In this document: piece after piece, positions 60,174 through 64,000 of the stretch
Position numbering within the stretch: the stretch's first letter is position 1
Layout of the letters: each line of letters opens with the position of its first letter
From: Peromyscus leucopus
Taxonomy: Eukaryota > Chordata > Mammalia > Rodentia > Cricetidae
Assembly: GCF_004664715.2 (NCBI RefSeq)
Contig: NC_051067.1
Coordinates: 64,002,982 to 64,066,981 of the forward strand
Direction: 5' to 3'
DNA: 64,000 nucleotides
Made by a program: the position numbers and the translations under genes
The notes under the pieces: generated by a model
Told to the model about the DNA's origin: nothing
What the model saw: only the letters and a program-made list of their open reading frames with translations
Database searches by the model: none

Positions 60174-61943
60174 TCAGTTTGTTTTTTAAAATAATGGTTC
60201 CTGCTAAAGAGTGATTGGTGATTATTTTCCCCCAAGCTTCACTTACTGAATCCTCGGCCCCCTGGAAGTCCGCTGAACAAGACTTCTCATAGGCAAATGT
60301 GAGCTTTTTTTTCTTTTTTTTTTTCAAAGAACCCCAAGAATAGGCTACTTGAGATACCCAAGAAACACCAGCCTGGGGAGGAGGGTTGCCGCCGCTGATA
60401 CTGCACTGTCCAGTGGGTGAAATGGCAACTTCCTCTTCCCATTGCAGACTCTGGTCACAGAGTGGGGGTGGGGTAGGGTAGGGTTCTGCCCTCAAGAGTC
60501 ACTGGCAGTGGGATTTGGGGAAAATGTTCAGCCTTTCGACCATTGCTACCCACCAGCAAGCAACACAGGATGAAATCAATGTTTGTGGGTGTCGACCTCC
60601 AACTCCTCCCCTGGTGAGCAGATCACCAGCCCCCTCCGTCTCAACTTCTCACATGAGTCAAACCCCGGTGGCCCTGTTTCCTTTGATCTAATTAAGCTTC
60701 AAAGGCCTGTGCCAAGGCCCATCATCACTCAAGGAGTGTGGAATACTCTCATGATTTCCAGCCGCATGAACACCAGACTCTGTCACCCCCAAAATAAAAC
60801 GGTCAGGAAGACTCAGAAAAAGACTCAATACTCTACGAAGCAGACAGTGGCTGTGACATGGGACAGACCCTGCCTGGGGCCTGAACTGAGGCAGGAGGAT
60901 GGCTTCATTCCCGCCAGTTTCCTTTTACTGTCTTGTGCTTAGTTTACTTTCAGCTCCCACTTTCTCTTCCAGTGGGGGGCAGGGCACAAGAAAGGGACAA
61001 GGAGCCAAGAGGGTACATCTCGAGTCATTTAAATGCCACTAGTCCCTAAGAACCCACACAAGGGGAGGCAACTTCCTGTGGATGGTGGGAGCCACTGGAG
61101 GGGTCCCGGCTGGGATTGCTCAGTGTTCCCATCATCACCTGAGGCCTGTAGACTCCTAACACAAACTTAGCCATCTACCCCTGTAGGGGCCTGGCTGTGA
61201 TACCTGGAGTGGGAGTGGCCTGTGGGGTCCCTGGAAGAGGAGGAAGGGAAGCCAGAGTGTTGCCATAAGCTGTGTGTGAACCGAGAGCACCTCATTCTCC
61301 CACCCACCAGGAGGCACAGCTGGCTGTCTGGGCCGGGGGTGGGTGAGGAGCAGCCTTGGAGATGGCACTTTCCCAACGCCTCAGGCTCCAGGTCTACCTG
61401 AGGGAAATGGGGCTGGTGCTGCTTCTGTTTTGTTTGGGGTTCCTTTTCACTTTTCCAGTTTTACATTTTAAAAACAGAGTTGGCAGTTGGAAAAGCCTGA
61501 AGGGCTTTTCACAGCAATTTCCCTAAATGGGCTGGGTTGGTCGCCTCTATTAGCTGAGGACGGTTATCTGCCCCACTACCAAGAAAACAATATGCCACTG
61601 TCTAAACATCAGTAAGAGTTTGAGAGCTCACTCCTAAGAGAGCCTCCAGAGCCCCCAAAAGTATGTTCAGAATGCCTCCTAAGGGCCTCACGTGACTGTA
61701 CCTGAGGCTTGGGCACCTCTGGTGGGGCCTGGGCTGGAGCCCCTGAGGAGCAGCACCCAGCGCGGCCCCCTAAGGATTTGTTGGCATTCCTCTTACCTGC
61801 AGCCCTAAGAGGCCAGCCCTTACCCAGATGGGGCTCAGGCCAAGGACGCAGGCCCTCCTTCCCCTCCGTCTGATTCCCATCCCTAACTGCTGCCTGGAGG
61901 CTCAGTTAGCGCCCGCCCGGCCTGGCGGCGGAAGGTCACTTAC

Positions 61944-62082
61944 CTTACTTTGCTTTCTGTCCAGGTAGAACTGATGCTGGCTAATCGCCATCGCCCAAAT
62001 GGACTTGATTAACGCGGGACATGCATACCACGTGTGCACAGCAATGCCACTGTGCCCAAAAGTCCTCCTGGTCACCGAAGCC
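61944..62082 (-). CDS. Frmd4a: Frmd4a exon (139 nt), end of FERM domain
   Basis: After acceptor tgtttttccag one base completes an Arg codon and the frame reads ASVTRRTFGHSGIAVHTWYA then CPALIKSIWAMAISQHQFYL and DRKQSK, with donor gtaagt. This is the final part of the FERM C-lobe (PH-like F3 subdomain), with the long closing helix containing IKSIWAMAISQHQFYL. It is identical to human FRMD4A as I recall it. The rest of the FERM domain is encoded to the right of the window. Confidence 0.96.
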
Positions 62083-62786
62083 CTGGAAAAACAAGAATCC
62101 CAAGCTTCATTCAGTCTTCATTCAGGGATGGGGAGGAGCCGTGCACCAAACAGCTTTGTTTAAGTGAGAGCCCAGGGACGTGAAGGACACAGAAACACAC
62201 GTCTACAGGTACACATACACTGAAGTATTCACGTGGCCATGCCCTGTGCAGGAACTGACGCCTCGAGTTTTAGCTCTAGGACACGATGGGTCACTCTAGG
62301 TCACTTGATGGTCCTTTTTGATCTTCAGCTCCTGGCATGGAGCCAAGACAAATCTCAGAGCCAGGAAAAGCCTCTGACATTGCTCTTCATTAGCCAGGCA
62401 TTGCTGCCTATGGCGAAGATGGGTGAGTTCTTTCCTCCTCTCCACAGGCCTGAATACTTCCTACATCGTGGGACTCCCAGCATTGCTCTGACTCGAAAGA
62501 TGTTCCTTGAAAGGTCTAGTTATCCAGCACAGATCCATTCCCAGGGCGTAAAGGTACTTAAGAATCAGGAGAGGCAGAGAAAGGGCAGCCAGCCACTCCC
62601 GTAAACTCTGTGAGCACACTTAGAGTTCTAATATATGGAGTAGAGACAGGCAAGTGGAGCTTAAGAGTAAAAACGGGAAGCACCAGTCTCAACATGTTCA
62701 TGGTGTCTGGGTTGGGGAGGAAAGATTTATGGGGCCATAGTCTCAGCGAAGTATATTCTATAGGGTACATCGATTAAATCTGAGAA

Positions 62787-62903
62787 CAGGGCCAGAGACG
62801 TGACTTGTTGCCAAACCTGGCAACCTGAGTTTGATCCTTTGGAACCACACGATATAAGGAGAGAAAGGACTCCTGCAAGTTGTCCTCTGATTTCTGCCAC
62901 ATA

Positions 62904-62948
<45 letters not shown>

Positions 62949-63035
62949 GTGCACGCGCACGTGCACAAGCACACGCACACATGCATATACACATGTGCAC
63001 AAAGGTAACACCTGTGCATATACACACAAATAAAT
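62787..63035 (+). repeat. B3-type SINE with (AC)n expansion
   Basis: 'gagtttgatcctttggaacc', 'ctcctgcaagttgtcctctg' and a long (AC)n/(GCAC)n run at 62902-62990 match the 3' part of a B3-type element whose CA-rich end has expanded. Confidence 0.75.
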
Positions 63036-63137
63036 GTAATTAGATATTTTAAAATAGTTTAAAGTCTGGGAACAAATGAAAGTATTTGTAGCGGGGAGGG
63101 AGAGAGGGATGGAGGGAGGGCAGAGAGAGTGGAGTGA

Positions 63138-63423
63138 GCCTGGGGAGATGGCTCAGTGGCCAAAGCACTTAACCCACAAAGTGTGGGGACTTGAGTTTGG
63201 ACCCCCAGATGTCCCATTAAGTTGGAGGCATGGCGTGTGCATTTGTGATCCCAGTGCCCCTGTGGTGAGGCGGGAGGCAGAGGGAGGGCAATGGACCGGA
63301 AAGCTTTTGTACCAGCTAGCCTGGCATTACTAGCAAAGAACACAAGACCTGTCTCAAGCAAGGTGGAAGGTAAGGGCCTCTGACCTTCATGTGTGTGCCG
63401 TGGTCCCCACTCACAACACATCA
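63138..63423 (+). repeat. B3-type composite SINE
   Basis: 'cctggggagatggctcagtg' head, 'gatcccagtgcccctgtggt' middle and 'caagacctgtctcaagcaag' then 'ggcctctgaccttcatgtgt' end describe a long B2-superfamily composite in + orientation. Confidence 0.75.
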
Positions 63424-64000
63424 TACATACCAAAGTAGAAGAAGCAGGGTGGGGGGGAGGCTGATGGCAGATTGGGGTATAACTAGAGCACTTGATCTGT
63501 GTGTCAGAAGAAATATCAATGATTTTAAAAAGAAAATATATAATTTGGAAGAAACATAGACTCATCTGGACTTATGAATAATAGCATCCCCCCCAACCCT
63601 ATTTTCCTTTAAAATTTAAAGCTGCTGTTATTGTCTTACTCTTTAAGCTAAAGATTTAACAGGGAGGCTTCTTCATGCCCACATTTAAAAGGAAATTCAA
63701 ATCTGGTGGTTAGGAACCTGATGCTAGACAGGTTGGGTAGCAACCCCCCCCCCACACACACAATTTGGTTTAAACAAAAGTTAAGGGAGAAAAGAAATAT
63801 CAGGGCGTAAAGCAGCTCTGTCGGGAGAAACCGAATACGGGATAGCAAGAGTGAGGAGGGTCCCCCAACAGGCCTCTGGGGAGTCACGGTAGCTGTCATC
63901 TGAACTCCTAGTTTGGCTGGGAGTAAATGAAAATTATCCCCTGCCCCCAGGAAAGCTAAAGAGGCAGAGAAAGCAACTTGGAATGAACGTTTGTAAAGGT

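Larger units (their letters stand above)
55275..61943 (-). other. Frmd4a: Frmd4a intron rich in SINEs and microsatellites
   Basis: It contains ID copies (55410-55553, 56009-56085, 59455-59540), B1 copies (55822-55979, 58634-58763), a B2 (60009-60173), a MIR-like remnant (59310-59420), and (CA)n, (TC)n, (TTTC)n and (TTTA)n tracts. No exon was recognised. Stretches 56230-58400 and 60180-61940 show no nameable feature. Confidence 0.75.
16030..64000 (-). other. Frmd4a: Frmd4a locus (3' part of gene, runs off right edge)
   Basis: Eleven coding segments on the - strand, all bounded by GT-AG sites and with compatible phases, translate into the FRMD4A protein from the end of the FERM domain to the C-terminus, compared with the human protein of about 1,040 residues as I remember it. 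About 760 codons are present. FRMD4A is a cytoplasmic scaffold at epithelial junctions that binds Par3 and cytohesin-1, thereby promoting Arf6 activation and polarity. The N-terminal two FERM lobes and promoter are outside the window. One exon (55132-55274) carries an extra base. The alternative paralogue FRMD4B is excluded by the close match through the variable C-terminal half. Confidence 0.93.
62083..64000 (-). other. Frmd4a: Frmd4a intron (partial, runs off right edge)
   Basis: No further exon was recognised; the exon expected next upstream (encoding the segment with KFSVEVHDPRR in human) should be beyond base 64000. Contains two B3-type SINEs and an (AC)n tract. Confidence 0.75.

Overview
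The window is nuclear DNA of a mammal, and specifically a rodent. It has short exons with GT-AG introns, dense SINEs of the rodent-only families B1, B2/B3, B4 and ID, long simple repeats, and no compact open reading frames. The diagnostic head sequence of the B1 copies (for example near 22,500, 33,850 and 45,750, with the 'tagctttgtgcctttcct' type of variant) is what I associate with cricetid rodents (hamsters, voles, deer mice) rather than Mus or Rattus. That last step is inference from memory of the families.

Two genes are recognisable and they converge tail to tail. On the + strand, the last coding exon of Prpf18 (pre-mRNA splicing factor 18) lies at 4674-4754; everything upstream to base 1 is its last intron and everything just downstream is its 3' UTR. 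On the - strand, the 3' two thirds of Frmd4a (FERM domain containing 4A) runs from the right edge to about 16.0 kb, or possibly 13.5 kb. Eleven coding segments (61944-62082, 55132-55274, 40915-41048, 36252-36374, 32571-32799, 30255-30311, 26749-26992, 25893-26057, 24002-24885, 21972-22068, 19843-19912) join with matching phases into one chain, from the end of the FERM domain to the stop codon. The one break is an extra base in the second of them. The protein is a cell-junction scaffold linking the Par3 polarity complex to the Arf-GEF cytohesin-1.

Between the genes (about 6-13.5 kb) is non-coding DNA with SINEs, a solo MaLR-type LTR and (TG)n tracts. The Frmd4a introns hold B1, B2, B4, ID and older MIR-like copies, several with clear target-site duplications, and many microsatellites.

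I found no unknown multi-gene system. The points worth a second look are: a one-base apparent frameshift in a Frmd4a exon; complementary (GA)n/(TC)n tracts on either side of that same exon; inverted SINEs hugging an in-frame 123-nt exon; a perfect 73-bp tandem duplication; a pair of diverged copies of an unidentified element 2.1 kb apart; and a possible very long Frmd4a 3' UTR.
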